Part shown: in pieces, positions 18,978 through 26,516 of the stretch
Position numbering within the stretch: position 1 is the first letter of the stretch
Layout: each line of letters starts with the position of its first letter
NCBI RefSeq assembly: GCF_021916785.1
Contig: NZ_JAKCFC010000010.1
Location: forward strand, 172,455 to 236,454
Length of the DNA stretch: 64,000 nucleotides
Direction of reading: 5' to 3'
Origin: Mycolicibacterium lacusdiani
GTDB lineage: Bacteria; Actinomycetota; Actinomycetes; Mycobacteriales; Mycobacteriaceae
Notes under the pieces: model-generated
What the model was told of the DNA's origin: nothing
Database searches by the model: none
The model's input: only the letters and a program-made list of their open reading frames with translations
Translations under genes and position numbers: made by a program

Positions 18978-19110
18978 CAGCGTGCTCTCTTCTTCGCGCA
19001 AGCGCTCATCAGCGTGGTCTCTTCTTCGCGCAAGCGCTCATCAGCGTGGTCTCTTCTTCGCGCAAGCGCTCATCAGCGTGGTCTCTTCTTCGCGCAAGCG
19101 CTCATCAGCG
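18975..19110 (-). repeat. Tandem repeat, four 32-bp units plus an 8-bp partial copy
   Basis: The CATCAGCG block recurs at 18975, 19007, 19039, 19071 and 19103, an exact 32-bp period. Three units are identical and the one at 18975 differs by one base (G to C at 18985). On the minus strand each unit carries a purine-rich GAAGAAGAGA, then TGATG. Thus each unit contains a start codon, ten sense codons and a stop that overlaps the next start. The unit resembles the first codons of the downstream crotonase (ATGAGC-CTTGCGCG), so it probably arose by slippage at the gene junction. Confidence 0.97.
18977..19105 (-). CDS. Chain of four coupled ten-codon mini-ORFs
   Basis: Reading the minus strand, ATG at 19105, 19073, 19041 and 19009 each open an ORF of ten codons and a stop: MSACAKKRPR three times, then MSACAKKRAR. 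Each TGA shares its A with the next ATG, and the last runs into the ATG of the crotonase at 18977. The first ATG overlaps the stop of the upstream crotonase. Each start has a GAAG- or GGAAG-like purine tract about 8 bases upstream. Translation by stepwise re-initiation is possible; whether peptides accumulate is unknown. It may simply be a neutral duplication that tunes translation of the downstream gene. Confidence 0.45.
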
Positions 19111-19908
19111 GCACTTCCAGTTCGGCGCACGCTTCTCCATGAACGCCCGCGGCCCCTCGGCGGCGTCCTCGGTGCGCACGACGCGCTCGCGAAACGTCTC
19201 GGCCAGGATCTCCGCCTCGTGCAGCGGCAGGTCGAGCGTCTTGTGAATCGCCAATCGCGTACCACGCACGGCCAGTGGGGCGTTCGAGTTCACGACGTCG
19301 GCGATCTCGTGGGCGCGTTCGAGCAGCCGGTCGTGTTCGACGACCTCGCTGATCATGCCGAGGTCATAGGCGCGCTCTGCGCTCATCCGTTCGTGCTTGC
19401 CCATCAGCGACATCCGCAGTGCGATGTTGCGGGGGAGCACGCGGGCCAGTCGCACCATCTCCCGTCCGGCGACCAGGCCGATGCTGACGTGCGGGTCGAA
19501 GAACGTCGCCCGGTCGGACGCGATCACGATGTCGCCGGTGGTGACCCAGTCCAGCCCTGCGCCGCAGCAGATTCCGTTGATCGCGGCAAGGACGGGCTTG
19601 GCCATCCGACGGAACGGCGGCGTGCCCTCCTGCGGTGCCTCCCACTGGTCGTAGGTGGAGAGGTACGGCCGCTCGTAGATCACCCTGCCGTCGTCGGGTA
19701 TCTCGCCGACGTCGGCTCCAGTGCAGAAGGCGCGGCCGTTCCCGGTCACGATGACGATCCACACGTCGTCGTCGTTCTCGGCGGCGTCGTAGGCGGCGCG
19801 CAGTTCGGCGACCATCCCGGGGCTCAGCGCGTTGAGTGCCTGCGGCCGGTCGAGCGTGATGGTGGCCTTGTGGTCGGCGACCTGATAGTCGATGTCGCGG
19901 TAGGACAT
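19105..19908 (-). CDS. Enoyl-CoA hydratase/isomerase (crotonase) family protein
   Basis: A 267-aa crotonase. ATG 19908 (MSYRDIDYQVAD) is chosen since GAAGGG lies 6 bases upstream and homologues begin here; an in-frame ATG at 19926 that overlaps the previous stop is the alternative. Features are LDRPQALNALSP, RAFCTGADVGE and the oxyanion GICCGAGLDWVTTGD. It ends in KRAPNWKCR, the usual crotonase tail. The standard catalytic Glu pair is not conserved (SIGLVAGREM region). Its stop overlaps the first ATG of the tandem-repeat mini-ORF chain. Confidence 0.9.
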   Translation of the reverse strand: MSYRDIDYQVADHKATITLDRPQALNALSPGMVAELRAAYDAAENDDDVWIVIVTGNGRAFCTGADVGEIPDDGRVIYERPYLSTYDQWEAPQEGTPPFRRMAKPVLAAINGICCGAGLDWVTTGDIVIASDRATFFDPHVSIGLVAGREMVRLARVLPRNIALRMSLMGKHERMSAERAYDLGMISEVVEHDRLLERAHEIADVVNSNAPLAVRGTRLAIHKTLDLPLHEAEILAETFRERVVRTEDAAEGPRAFMEKRAPNWKCR

Positions 19909-19922
19909 GTGGATCCCTTCGG

Positions 19923-20756
19923 TCATCGCCCGCTGAATCCGGGGGTACGGCGTTCTCGGAAGGCTGTCAGGCCCTCCTTGAAGTCGGCCGTGCGACAGGA
20001 CAGCTCGAGGTCGTACAGTTCCTGGTTCATGGCCGCCGCGAGCGTTGCGTTCGCGTTCGTGCGGATCGCGGACTTGGTCAGTCCAAGCGCGACGGTGGGG
20101 CCTGCCGCCAGCCGGGCCAGCAGTTCCTCGGCCACCGCGTCGACTTCCTCCGGCGACGCGGCGCCGTGAATCATGCCCCAGTCCACGGCGTCCGAGGCGC
20201 CGACCTTCTCGCCGAGCAGCAGCATGCGTCGGGCCTTGGCCACGCCGACGAGCCGTGGCAGTAGCCAGGTCGCCCCGGAGTCCGGCGTGAATCCGCGGTC
20301 GACGAAGGGTTCCCAGAACACGGCGTCCTGCGCGGCGACGGTGAAGTCCGCGGCCAGTGCGATGTTGCAGCCGAGGCCGACCGCCCAGCCGCGCACCGTG
20401 CACACGACGGGCAGGGCGATCGTGGCGAGCAACTCGATGACGCGGTGCGCGGTGAGCGGAATGCGCCGGATCAGGTCGCCCGTGCGGGGCCGTCCCGACC
20501 CGGAGTTGGTGGCCACCCAGTCGGCGCCCGAGCAGAAGTCGCTGCCTGCTCCGCTGATGTGCACGGCGCGCAGTGCGTCGTCGGTCGAGGCGTCGGTCAG
20601 TGCCGCCACCAAGGTGTCGATCATGGCGTGGCTCAGCGAATTTCGATGGGCGGGGCGGTCCAGGACGATGCGCAGGATCGTCGCGTCGCGGCTGACGTGG
20701 ACCGAGCCGTCGGCAGCAGCGGTGCTCGACTGGTCGCCCACGCATCCTCGTTCCAC
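19923..20756 (-). CDS. Enoyl-CoA hydratase/isomerase (crotonase) family protein
   Basis: First gene of the eight-gene minus-strand operon. GTG 20756 gives 277 aa and lies only 5 bp from the operator at 20761-20779, so a leaderless mRNA is plausible; a second GTG at 20741, with AGGA just upstream, is an alternative start. The crotonase features are LDRPAHRNSLSH, DFCSGADW, GWAVGLGCNIALAADF and FTPDSGATWLLPRLVG, and the tail FRERRTPGFSGR. An Asp stands where the second catalytic Glu would be, as in some hydrolase or ligand-specific crotonases. The reaction is unassigned. Confidence 0.9.
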   Translation of the reverse strand: MERGCVGDQSSTAAADGSVHVSRDATILRIVLDRPAHRNSLSHAMIDTLVAALTDASTDDALRAVHISGAGSDFCSGADWVATNSGSGRPRTGDLIRRIPLTAHRVIELLATIALPVVCTVRGWAVGLGCNIALAADFTVAAQDAVFWEPFVDRGFTPDSGATWLLPRLVGVAKARRMLLLGEKVGASDAVDWGMIHGAASPEEVDAVAEELLARLAAGPTVALGLTKSAIRTNANATLAAAMNQELYDLELSCRTADFKEGLTAFRERRTPGFSGR

Positions 20757-20760
20757 TGGT

Positions 20761-20779
20761 TACCGATAGCCATACAGTA
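20761..20779. promoter_or_regulatory. Regulon operator A (TACCGATAGCCATACAGTA)
   Basis: One of nine 19-bp imperfect palindromes of the form TACYGWA-N5-TACRGTA found in promoters between 20.7 and 57.0 kb. It lies in the 120-bp divergent region between the eight-gene minus operon (start 20756) and the thioesterase gene (start 20877) and could control both. I infer binding by the TetR encoded at 23712-24476. Confidence 0.75.
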
Positions 20780-20876
20780 GACATTTCAGGGCCATTCTTG
20801 TACAAGTTAGCAAGGAAAGGCCGAGGACGAAAGGTGCCGGCGAGACGCGACGGATGACCTACTGGAGGGAGGCTGC

Positions 20877-21551
20877 GTGACCGACGCACCGCGCTTCGGC
20901 GAACAGCCGTTGCCGCAGACGACGCAGGCCGCCGCCGCACTCCGACGGCTCACGGGCCTACTGCTGAGTCTGGAGAACGCACACCCCGCGGTCGACGACA
21001 TGCTCTCGCGATTCCCCGGCTGGGAGGCCGAGTTGTCCGCAGCCGCAGCGGCCGACGACGCGCCGCGGATCGGCGAGGACCCCGACGGCAGGCGGCGCGT
21101 GTACCTCGACCATGCCTTCGACGTCGGCGCCTACAACCCGTGCTTCCCGGAATACCGCTTCGCCGTCGACTCCGGCGACGACGCCTCGGGCACCGTGACC
21201 TTTCCACTCGTCTACGAGGGCCCACCCGGATCGGTCCACGGCGGGTTCCTGGGGGTGTTCTTCGACTGCATCGTCGCGCACCACAACTGCGCCACCCGGC
21301 TGGCGGGCAAGACCCGGTCGTTGACCGTGAAGTACCGCAGGCCGACCCCGCTGGGCACCGAGTTGCGGTTCGCGATCGACCGCGCGAACACCGACCGCGG
21401 TCTGACGTCGACGGCCCGGCTGTCACTCGACGGCGAGGTGCTGTGCGTCGGCGTGGTGGAGACCATGGCCCTGCCCGTCGAGAAGCTTGCCGGCTCCGAC
21501 TTCGGCGCACGCCGGGTCCCCACCACCGAACACGAGGAGTCCCACCGATGA
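20877..21551 (+). CDS. Hotdog-fold thioesterase (PaaI/acyl-CoA thioesterase-like)
   Basis: A 224-aa protein from GTG 20877 with GGAGG upstream. The N-terminal 100 residues are variable; residues about 110-210 form one hotdog domain with GPPGSVHGGFLGVFFDCIVAHHN, the usual HGG loop and an acidic residue on the hotdog helix, then KTRSLTVKYRRPTPLGTEL. Such enzymes hydrolyse acyl-CoA thioesters, releasing CoA when intermediates accumulate. The gene overlaps the following crotonase gene by four bases (ATGA) and is divergent from the large CoA-ligase operon behind operator A. Confidence 0.88.
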   Translation: MTDAPRFGEQPLPQTTQAAAALRRLTGLLLSLENAHPAVDDMLSRFPGWEAELSAAAAADDAPRIGEDPDGRRRVYLDHAFDVGAYNPCFPEYRFAVDSGDDASGTVTFPLVYEGPPGSVHGGFLGVFFDCIVAHHNCATRLAGKTRSLTVKYRRPTPLGTELRFAIDRANTDRGLTSTARLSLDGEVLCVGVVETMALPVEKLAGSDFGARRVPTTEHEESHR

Positions 21552-22438
21552 CCAACGACGACCGCGTGCGCTTCGACGTCGACCCGGACGGGCGGATCGC
21601 CACGATCACGCTCGACAACCCGGAACGGCGCAACTCCTATGACGCGGCGATGCGCGACGAGATCGCGCGCTACCTCGACCGGGTCGCCGAGGACGACGAC
21701 GTCACCGTCGTCCTGCTGCGTGGGGCCGACGGGGTGTTCTCGACCGGGGCCGACATGAACAACGCCTACGGCTGGTACGGCAAGCCCGGCGACGGCGAGT
21801 CCGGCGACGGGACATCGGCACGGCGACCCAGCCAGCGCAGGCGACTCACGGTGGATCGCAAGTCATTCGGCTTCTACCACAACCTGATGGGCTTTCCGAA
21901 GGTCACCGTGGGCGAGATCGGCGGGTACGCACTCGGCGGCGGCTTCGAGATGGCGCTGATGACCGACATCTCGGTCATCGCGCGCGACACGCGCATCGGC
22001 ATGCCGGCCACCCGCTTCCTCGGACCGGCACTGGGCAGCCTGCACATGTTCTTCCACCGGCTGGGGCCGGTGCTCGCGCGGCGGATGCTGCTGACCGGTG
22101 ACGTCATCGAGGCCGGCGCCCTCGAACACCTCGGCGTCTTCACCGAGACGTGCGCGCCGTCGGCGCTGACGGCGCGGGCGCGCTTCTGGGCCGAGAAGGC
22201 AGCGAAGATGCCCGCGGACGGCGTCGTCATCGCCAAGGAAGCGTTCCGCCTGGTCGAGCAGAGTCAGGCCTACCAGGGCGAGGAGGTCGCGAGCTACCTC
22301 TTCCACGCCTACGGCACCAACCTGCAGTTCGCCGATGGCGAGTTCAACTTCGTCAAGACCAGGGCGCAGCACGGCACCAGAGAGGCGTTCCGCCTCCGCG
22401 ACGAGCACTTCCACGTGCCCGAACCCGACGTGCCATGA
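21548..22438 (+). CDS. Enoyl-CoA hydratase/isomerase (crotonase) family protein
   Basis: A 296-aa crotonase from ATG 21548, coupled to the thioesterase gene. It has LDNPERRNSYD, VFSTGADMNN and GGYALGGGFEMALMTD, with Glu at the first catalytic position and GMPATRFLGPALG after it. A loop of about 25 residues after GADMNN (rich in Gly, Ser, Arg) makes it longer than the 255-270 aa norm. It probably hydrates or otherwise processes an enoyl-CoA intermediate of the same pathway as the thioesterase. Its stop is followed by a degenerate regulon-like half-site before the thiolase gene. Confidence 0.9.
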   Translation: MTNDDRVRFDVDPDGRIATITLDNPERRNSYDAAMRDEIARYLDRVAEDDDVTVVLLRGADGVFSTGADMNNAYGWYGKPGDGESGDGTSARRPSQRRRLTVDRKSFGFYHNLMGFPKVTVGEIGGYALGGGFEMALMTDISVIARDTRIGMPATRFLGPALGSLHMFFHRLGPVLARRMLLTGDVIEAGALEHLGVFTETCAPSALTARARFWAEKAAKMPADGVVIAKEAFRLVEQSQAYQGEEVASYLFHAYGTNLQFADGEFNFVKTRAQHGTREAFRLRDEHFHVPEPDVP

Positions 22439-22539
22439 CCTACTGTTGGCGGCACTACAGTTTCTGCTAGATTTGTAACGCAGGTCCACGCTGCCGCCAG
22501 TGCTGCCCAGGTAGCCCGAGAATCCCGAGGTTCGAAGAC

Positions 22540-23715
22540 ATGTCCACACCCGTCATCGTCGGAGCAGTCCGAACCGCTATCGGGCGGTCCTTCAAGGGCA
22601 CGCTGGTCAACACGCCGCCGGAGACCCTGATCACCGCCGTGCTGCCCGAGATCGTGCGCCGCTCCGGCATCGACCCCGCGGACGTCGACGACCTGATCTT
22701 CGCCGAATCCCATTACGGCGGCGGCGATCTCGCCCGTTATGCGGCCACGGCGACGGGGCTCGAGCACGTGCCGGGCCAGTCGGTGAACCGGCACTGCGCG
22801 GGCAGCCTCACCGCGATCGGCAACGCCTCTGCGCAGATCGGCTCCGGCATGGAGCGCGCCCTCATCGCAGGCGGGGTGCAGTCACTGTCGATGACGCCGC
22901 TGACCAACTGGCGCATCCCCGGCCCGGAACTGAAGTTCGAGGAGCGGTGGATGCCGCCGACGCACGTCGAGACGCCCGACGCGCCTGCCAAGGACATGTC
23001 GATCACCGTCGGATGGAACACCGCCCAGGCGGCGGGCATCAGCCGGGAGGAGATGGACGCGTGGGCCGCGCGCAGCCACCAGCGCGCCGTCGCCGCCCAG
23101 GACGCGGGCAAGTTCGACGACGAGATCCTGCCGCTGAAGATCACCCAGTTCGACGGCTCGATCACCGAGTTCGCCGTCGACGAGCACCCGCGTCGTGACA
23201 CCACCGTCGAGAAGCTGGCGGGCCTCAAGGTCCTGCACCCCGAGATCGAGGGCTTCTCGATCACCGCGGGCAACGCCAGCGGCACCAACGACGCGTGCGC
23301 CGCGGTCGCCCTGACCGAGCGCGGCTATGCCGAGGCGCAGAACCTCGACGTCATGGCCACCGTGAAGGCGTGGGCCTCGATCGGCGTGGCGCCACGCGAC
23401 ACCGGTCTGGGCGGCGTGCGGGTCATCGGCAAGGTGCTCGAGCGTGCCGGCCTATCGGCCTCCGACGTCACCCTGTGGGAGATCAACGAAGCGTTCGCCT
23501 CGGTGCCGATCGCGGCATGCAAGGAGTACGGCCTCGACGAGGAGAGGGTGAACTTCTCCGGCAGCGGGTGCAGCCTCGGGCACCCGATCGCCGCGTCGGG
23601 CGCACGGATGGTCACGACCCTCGTCTACGAGCTGCGCCGTCGCGGTGGGGGCATCGGCGTTGCAGCCATGTGCGCGGGCGGCGGCCAGGGCGGCGCCGTC
23701 GTCATCGAGGTCTAG
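22540..23715 (+). CDS. Acetyl-CoA C-acyltransferase (thiolase)
   Basis: A 391-aa thiolase from ATG 22540. The nucleophilic Cys is residue 86 in NRHCAGSLTAIGNA, the His in CSLGHPIAASGARM and the second Cys in MCAGGGQGGA; NEAFAS is present. All catalytic residues are intact, so thiolytic cleavage of a 3-oxoacyl-CoA is expected. It is transcribed alone: 101 bp after the crotonase gene and convergent with the TetR gene, with the two stop codons sharing a CTAG. The preceding gap contains only a degenerate regulon-like sequence. Confidence 0.95.
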   Translation: MSTPVIVGAVRTAIGRSFKGTLVNTPPETLITAVLPEIVRRSGIDPADVDDLIFAESHYGGGDLARYAATATGLEHVPGQSVNRHCAGSLTAIGNASAQIGSGMERALIAGGVQSLSMTPLTNWRIPGPELKFEERWMPPTHVETPDAPAKDMSITVGWNTAQAAGISREEMDAWAARSHQRAVAAQDAGKFDDEILPLKITQFDGSITEFAVDEHPRRDTTVEKLAGLKVLHPEIEGFSITAGNASGTNDACAAVALTERGYAEAQNLDVMATVKAWASIGVAPRDTGLGGVRVIGKVLERAGLSASDVTLWEINEAFASVPIAACKEYGLDEERVNFSGSGCSLGHPIAASGARMVTTLVYELRRRGGGIGVAAMCAGGGQGGAVVIEV

Positions 23716-24476
23716 CGGTCGGCAGCAGCCTTGCGGCGCGGCGTCGCGGTCTTGCGGCGCTGGGCCGGCTTGGCCGCCGACTCCTCGATGAGCCGCGCGG
23801 CATGGTCGAGGATGCAGTCGAGCCCGTACTCGAAGTTCTTCTCGTCCGACGCCCCGATGCGGTGGCCTTCGCCGCTGACCTTGGCGAGCAGGGGAGCGGT
23901 CTCTGGATCGATGACCATCGCCTCCTCGAAGTCGCCGGGCCCACCGTCGGTCGAGCGGTTCTTGTCGTAGAGCCGCTGCAGGACGACCGAGCCGCGGACG
24001 TGCAGCGAGACCGCCGAGTACGTGTCGAATGCATCCTCGGGCGACAGGCCGGCCTCGGCGAGGCTCTCGATGGCCTTCTCCACGGCGGCGACGCCGAGCT
24101 TGGCCGCCCGCGGTGACAGCGCCGAGCGGATCAGGATGAGGTCGCACAGAATCGGGTTGCCCAGGAACGCCTTTCGCATCACCCGAGCGTGGTTGCGCAG
24201 GGTTTCGCGCCAGTCGGCGGCTTCGACGTAGGGCGTGGCGAACACGTACTGGCGCAGTGCGCGGTCGGTCATCGCGTTGAGCAGGTCGTCCTTCTTGCGG
24301 AAGTACCAGTAGATGCTGGTCACTCCGACGCCCAGGTGCTTGCCAAGCAGGGGCATACTGAGGTTGTCGATGCCGACGTCCTCCGCGAGTTCGAACGCAC
24401 CGTTGATGATGTCGTCGGGGTTGATGGAACCGCGCTCACGGCGCTGCCGCTTCTCTGCGGTCGGTTGCTTGGCCAC
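23712..24476 (-). CDS. TetR-family regulator, proposed master repressor of the cluster
   Basis: A 254-aa regulator; GTG 24476 is preferred to ATG 24491 because GGAGG (within the first ATG's codons) is placed 8 bases before it. The helix-turn-helix (MPLLGKHLGVGVTSIYWYFRKKDDLLNAM) is near residues 45-75, followed by a larger helical ligand domain. The last 20 residues are very basic (KPAQRRKTATPRRKAAADR), unusual for TetR proteins, and may add non-specific DNA binding. Its own upstream region holds two of the nine shared palindromes, which supports self-regulation and control of the regulon. The inducer is probably a pathway CoA thioester or the substrate itself. The link to the palindromes is inference. 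Confidence 0.9.
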   Translation of the reverse strand: MAKQPTAEKRQRRERGSINPDDIINGAFELAEDVGIDNLSMPLLGKHLGVGVTSIYWYFRKKDDLLNAMTDRALRQYVFATPYVEAADWRETLRNHARVMRKAFLGNPILCDLILIRSALSPRAAKLGVAAVEKAIESLAEAGLSPEDAFDTYSAVSLHVRGSVVLQRLYDKNRSTDGGPGDFEEAMVIDPETAPLLAKVSGEGHRIGASDEKNFEYGLDCILDHAARLIEESAAKPAQRRKTATPRRKAAADR

Positions 24477-24522
24477 CGGGGGCACCTCCATCGGTTCAGT
24501 GGGCGGACGACACCGTGAAGCT

Positions 24523-24541
24523 TACCGGTAGGCATACCGTG
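24523..24541. promoter_or_regulatory. Regulon operator B (TACCGGTAGGCATACCGTG)
   Basis: A palindrome of the shared type placed 47-65 bp upstream of the TetR GTG at 24476. It would serve autoregulation of the proposed master repressor. It matches operator A in 15 of 19 positions. Confidence 0.72.
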
Positions 24542-24666
24542 TGGGTTTCGTCACGCTGTGGGCGCAGCTGTCCCGCGCGGGCCCGTCCGGCGTCGGCTGC
24601 TGCTGATGCGATTCGAATGAGTTGCACTGCAACGCTATTCGTAACAGCCATCTGCCGGTGCATCGC

Positions 24667-24685
24667 TATCGAAAGCCCTATAGTA
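24667..24685. promoter_or_regulatory. Regulon operator J, degenerate (TATCGAAAGCCCTATAGTA)
   Basis: This site matches operator A in 15 of 19 positions and lies 58-76 bp upstream of the crotonase start at 24743, in the same divergent region as operator B. It would place the crotonase-SDR pair under the same regulator. It is weaker than the others at the outer positions. Confidence 0.55.
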
Positions 24686-24742
24686 GGTTTCACCCGTACC
24701 GACCCGAAGTGGCATTCGAACTCGACGGCAAAGGGGCCCCAC

Positions 24743-25507
24743 GTGTCCGATGAAGTAGTCATTCGCGAGCGACGGGGGCGCACCCTGATCGTCACCATCA
24801 ATCGGCCGCAGGCCCGCAACGCGTTCAATCTCGCGGTTGCCCAGGGGCTCGCCGACGCTATGGACGAACTCGACGACACCCCGGAGCTGTCGGTCGCGAT
24901 CGTCACGGGCGCGGGTGGCAACTTCTGCGCGGGCATGGACCTCAAGGCCTTCATGGCAGGCGAGGTCCCGGCCATTCCCGGGCGCGGAATCGGCTTCACC
25001 GAGCGCCCGCCGCGCAAGCCGCTGATCGCGGCCGTCGAGGGCTATGCGCTGGCCGGTGGCACCGAGATCGTGCTCGCCACCGACCTCGTCGTTGCTGCCA
25101 AGGACGCGAAGTTCGGCATTCCGGAGGTCAAGCGTGGCTTGGTGGCAGCCGGTGGCGGCCTGCTCCGCCTGCCCCACCGCATCCCGTACCAGAAGGCGCT
25201 CGAACTCGCCCTGACCGGGGACAGCTTCACCGCCGAGGAAGCGTCGCAGTGGGGTTTCGTGAACGTGCTCACCGAGACCGGCGGCGCGCTCGACGGTGCG
25301 CTGGCACTGGCCGAACGCATCACGGCCAACGGTCCTCTCGCCGTGGCGGTCACCAAGGAGATCATCGCGAAGTCCGCCGGGTGGAGCGAGGCCGAGATGT
25401 GGAAGAAGCAGAACGAACTCGTCATGCCGGTCTTCTCGTCCAAGGACGCGATGGAGGGCGCGACCGCGTTCGCCGAGAAGCGCAAGCCGAACTGGACCGG
25501 CGCCTGA
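24743..25507 (+). CDS. Enoyl-CoA hydratase (crotonase family)
   Basis: A 254-aa crotonase. GTG 24743 is chosen because AAGGGG lies 7 bases upstream and the family N-terminus begins here; the open frame to 24515 is not coding. Motifs are INRPQARNAFN, NFCAGMDLKAF, GYALAGGTEIVLATD with Glu, and IPEVKRGLVAAGGGLLRLP with a Glu in the second loop; the tail is AEKRKPNWTGA. The catalytic Glu positions are plausible, so hydration of an enoyl-CoA is the best guess. It is divergent from the TetR gene and is followed 16 bp later by an SDR gene. Confidence 0.92.
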   Translation: MSDEVVIRERRGRTLIVTINRPQARNAFNLAVAQGLADAMDELDDTPELSVAIVTGAGGNFCAGMDLKAFMAGEVPAIPGRGIGFTERPPRKPLIAAVEGYALAGGTEIVLATDLVVAAKDAKFGIPEVKRGLVAAGGGLLRLPHRIPYQKALELALTGDSFTAEEASQWGFVNVLTETGGALDGALALAERITANGPLAVAVTKEIIAKSAGWSEAEMWKKQNELVMPVFSSKDAMEGATAFAEKRKPNWTGA

Positions 25508-25523
25508 CCGACGAGGTCGAGCC

Positions 25524-26321
25524 GTGGACCTGGGCTTCGCCGATGCCACCGCCGTCGTCGTCGGGGGTGGTCGCGGCATGGGACTGGCCACGGCGCGCTG
25601 CCTTGCCATCGACGGCGCACGGATAGCGCTCGTCGGTAGATCCCGCGACGTGCTCGACGCCGCCGCGGCCGAACTCGTGCGATGCGGTAGTCCCGAGGCC
25701 TTCGGGCTCGTCGCCGACACCGGCGACGCCGCTCGCGTCGACGACCTGTTCGGTGACGTCGCCGCGCGCTGGGGTGGCGAACTCAACGTGCTGATCAACA
25801 CCGTCGGGCCGGGCGCGGCGGGCACGTTCGAGGACCTGACCGACGACCAGTGGCTCGCCGCGATCGACGCGGGCGTGATGGGCATGGTGCGGTGCGTGCG
25901 CGCCGCGATGCCGCTACTGCGCGCCGCGGAATGGGCACGGGTGGTGAACTTCTCGGCGCACTCGACGCAACGCCAGAGCGTCAGGCTGCCCGCGTACACC
26001 GCGGCCAAGGCGATGGTGAACAGCGTCTCGAAGAACCTGTCGCTGCTGCTCGCTCCCGACGAGATCATGGTCAACGTCGTCTCGCCGGGCAGCATCGCGT
26101 CAGACGCGCTGATCGCGTGGGCGGACTCGGTCGGCGTCGACGGGTCCGACCCCTATCGCCTGATGGCGGCGATCGACGAGCACTTCGGCCACCCCGCGCA
26201 CCTGCCCCGCGCAGGGCTGCCCGACGAGATCGGGCCCGTCGCCGCGTTCCTGGCATCGCGGCGCAACTCCTACATGACCGGGGCGAACGTCAACGTCGAC
26301 GGCGGCAGCGACTTCATCTGA
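25524..26321 (+). CDS. Short-chain dehydrogenase/reductase (SDR)
   Basis: A 265-aa SDR from GTG 25524. The nucleotide motif is VGGGRGMG (variant of TGxxxGxG), the usual NAG is replaced by NTVG, and the active site is S...Y...K in NFSAHSTQRQSVRLPAYTAAK. It ends NVDGGSDFI as classical SDRs do. It probably oxidises a 3-hydroxyacyl-CoA or alcohol produced after the adjacent crotonase. A large hairpin follows its stop codon, which suggests the two-gene transcript ends there. Confidence 0.9.
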   Translation: MDLGFADATAVVVGGGRGMGLATARCLAIDGARIALVGRSRDVLDAAAAELVRCGSPEAFGLVADTGDAARVDDLFGDVAARWGGELNVLINTVGPGAAGTFEDLTDDQWLAAIDAGVMGMVRCVRAAMPLLRAAEWARVVNFSAHSTQRQSVRLPAYTAAKAMVNSVSKNLSLLLAPDEIMVNVVSPGSIASDALIAWADSVGVDGSDPYRLMAAIDEHFGHPAHLPRAGLPDEIGPVAAFLASRRNSYMTGANVNVDGGSDFI

Positions 26322-26330
26322 GAGTGATCT

Positions 26331-26396
26331 CTCGCGACGTCTACACCAGCGTCGTGGAACACCACCCGATCACGACGCTGGTGTAGATCTCGCGAG
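26331..26396. repeat. Long imperfect palindrome, hairpin element or terminator
   Basis: The arms 26340-26356 and 26371-26387 (TCTACACCAGCGTCGTG and complement) pair perfectly over 17 bp around a 14-nt loop. After a 2-bp mismatch, CTCGCGA (26331-26337) pairs with TCGCGAG (26390-26396). The hairpin begins 10 bp after the SDR stop and lacks a U-run. It may act as a terminator, or be a dispersed palindromic repeat of this genome. It also insulates the operon from operator C downstream. Confidence 0.75.
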
Positions 26397-26442
26397 TAGC
26401 AGACGCCCGCCCGGGCGTCCGCCCAAGCGCTGCCGAAGGCGC

Positions 26443-26461
26443 TACCGATAGGTGTACAGTA
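26443..26461. promoter_or_regulatory. Regulon operator C (TACCGATAGGTGTACAGTA)
   Basis: The site is identical to operator A except for 3 of the 5 central bases. It lies 52-70 bp upstream of the start of the seven-gene operon at 26513 and is the only such site there, so that operon is likely under the shared regulator. Confidence 0.75.
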
Positions 26462-26501
26462 AGTCCAAACACAGCGCCCTGCCCTTCAGGAGTCGACGAC
26501 G

Positions 26502-26516
26502 ATGAGGTCGCATTGA
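26502..26516 (+). promoter_or_regulatory. Four-codon leader mini-ORF overlapping the crotonase start
   Basis: ATG at 26502, nine bases after AGGAG (26488-26492), opens a four-codon ORF (MRSH) whose TGA at 26514-26516 overlaps the TTG start at 26513 of the next gene. GAGG inside the mini-ORF is well spaced for that TTG. It may couple translation by re-initiation at a weak TTG start. This is a sequence observation only. Confidence 0.35.

Noticed and set aside
18975..19110. CRISPR array interpretation of the 32-bp repeats
   Set aside because: Units are directly adjacent without spacers, and fit the gene-junction sequence; no cas gene is near.
19105..20940. 611-codon frame joining two crotonases
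   Set aside because: Only its last 267 codons are crotonase; the rest is a shadow of the gene at 19923-20756.
22441..22462. Possible tenth regulon site before the thiolase (TACTGTT...TACAGTT)
   Set aside because: Both half-sites are present but the spacing is 8 instead of 5; kept as a degenerate half-site only.
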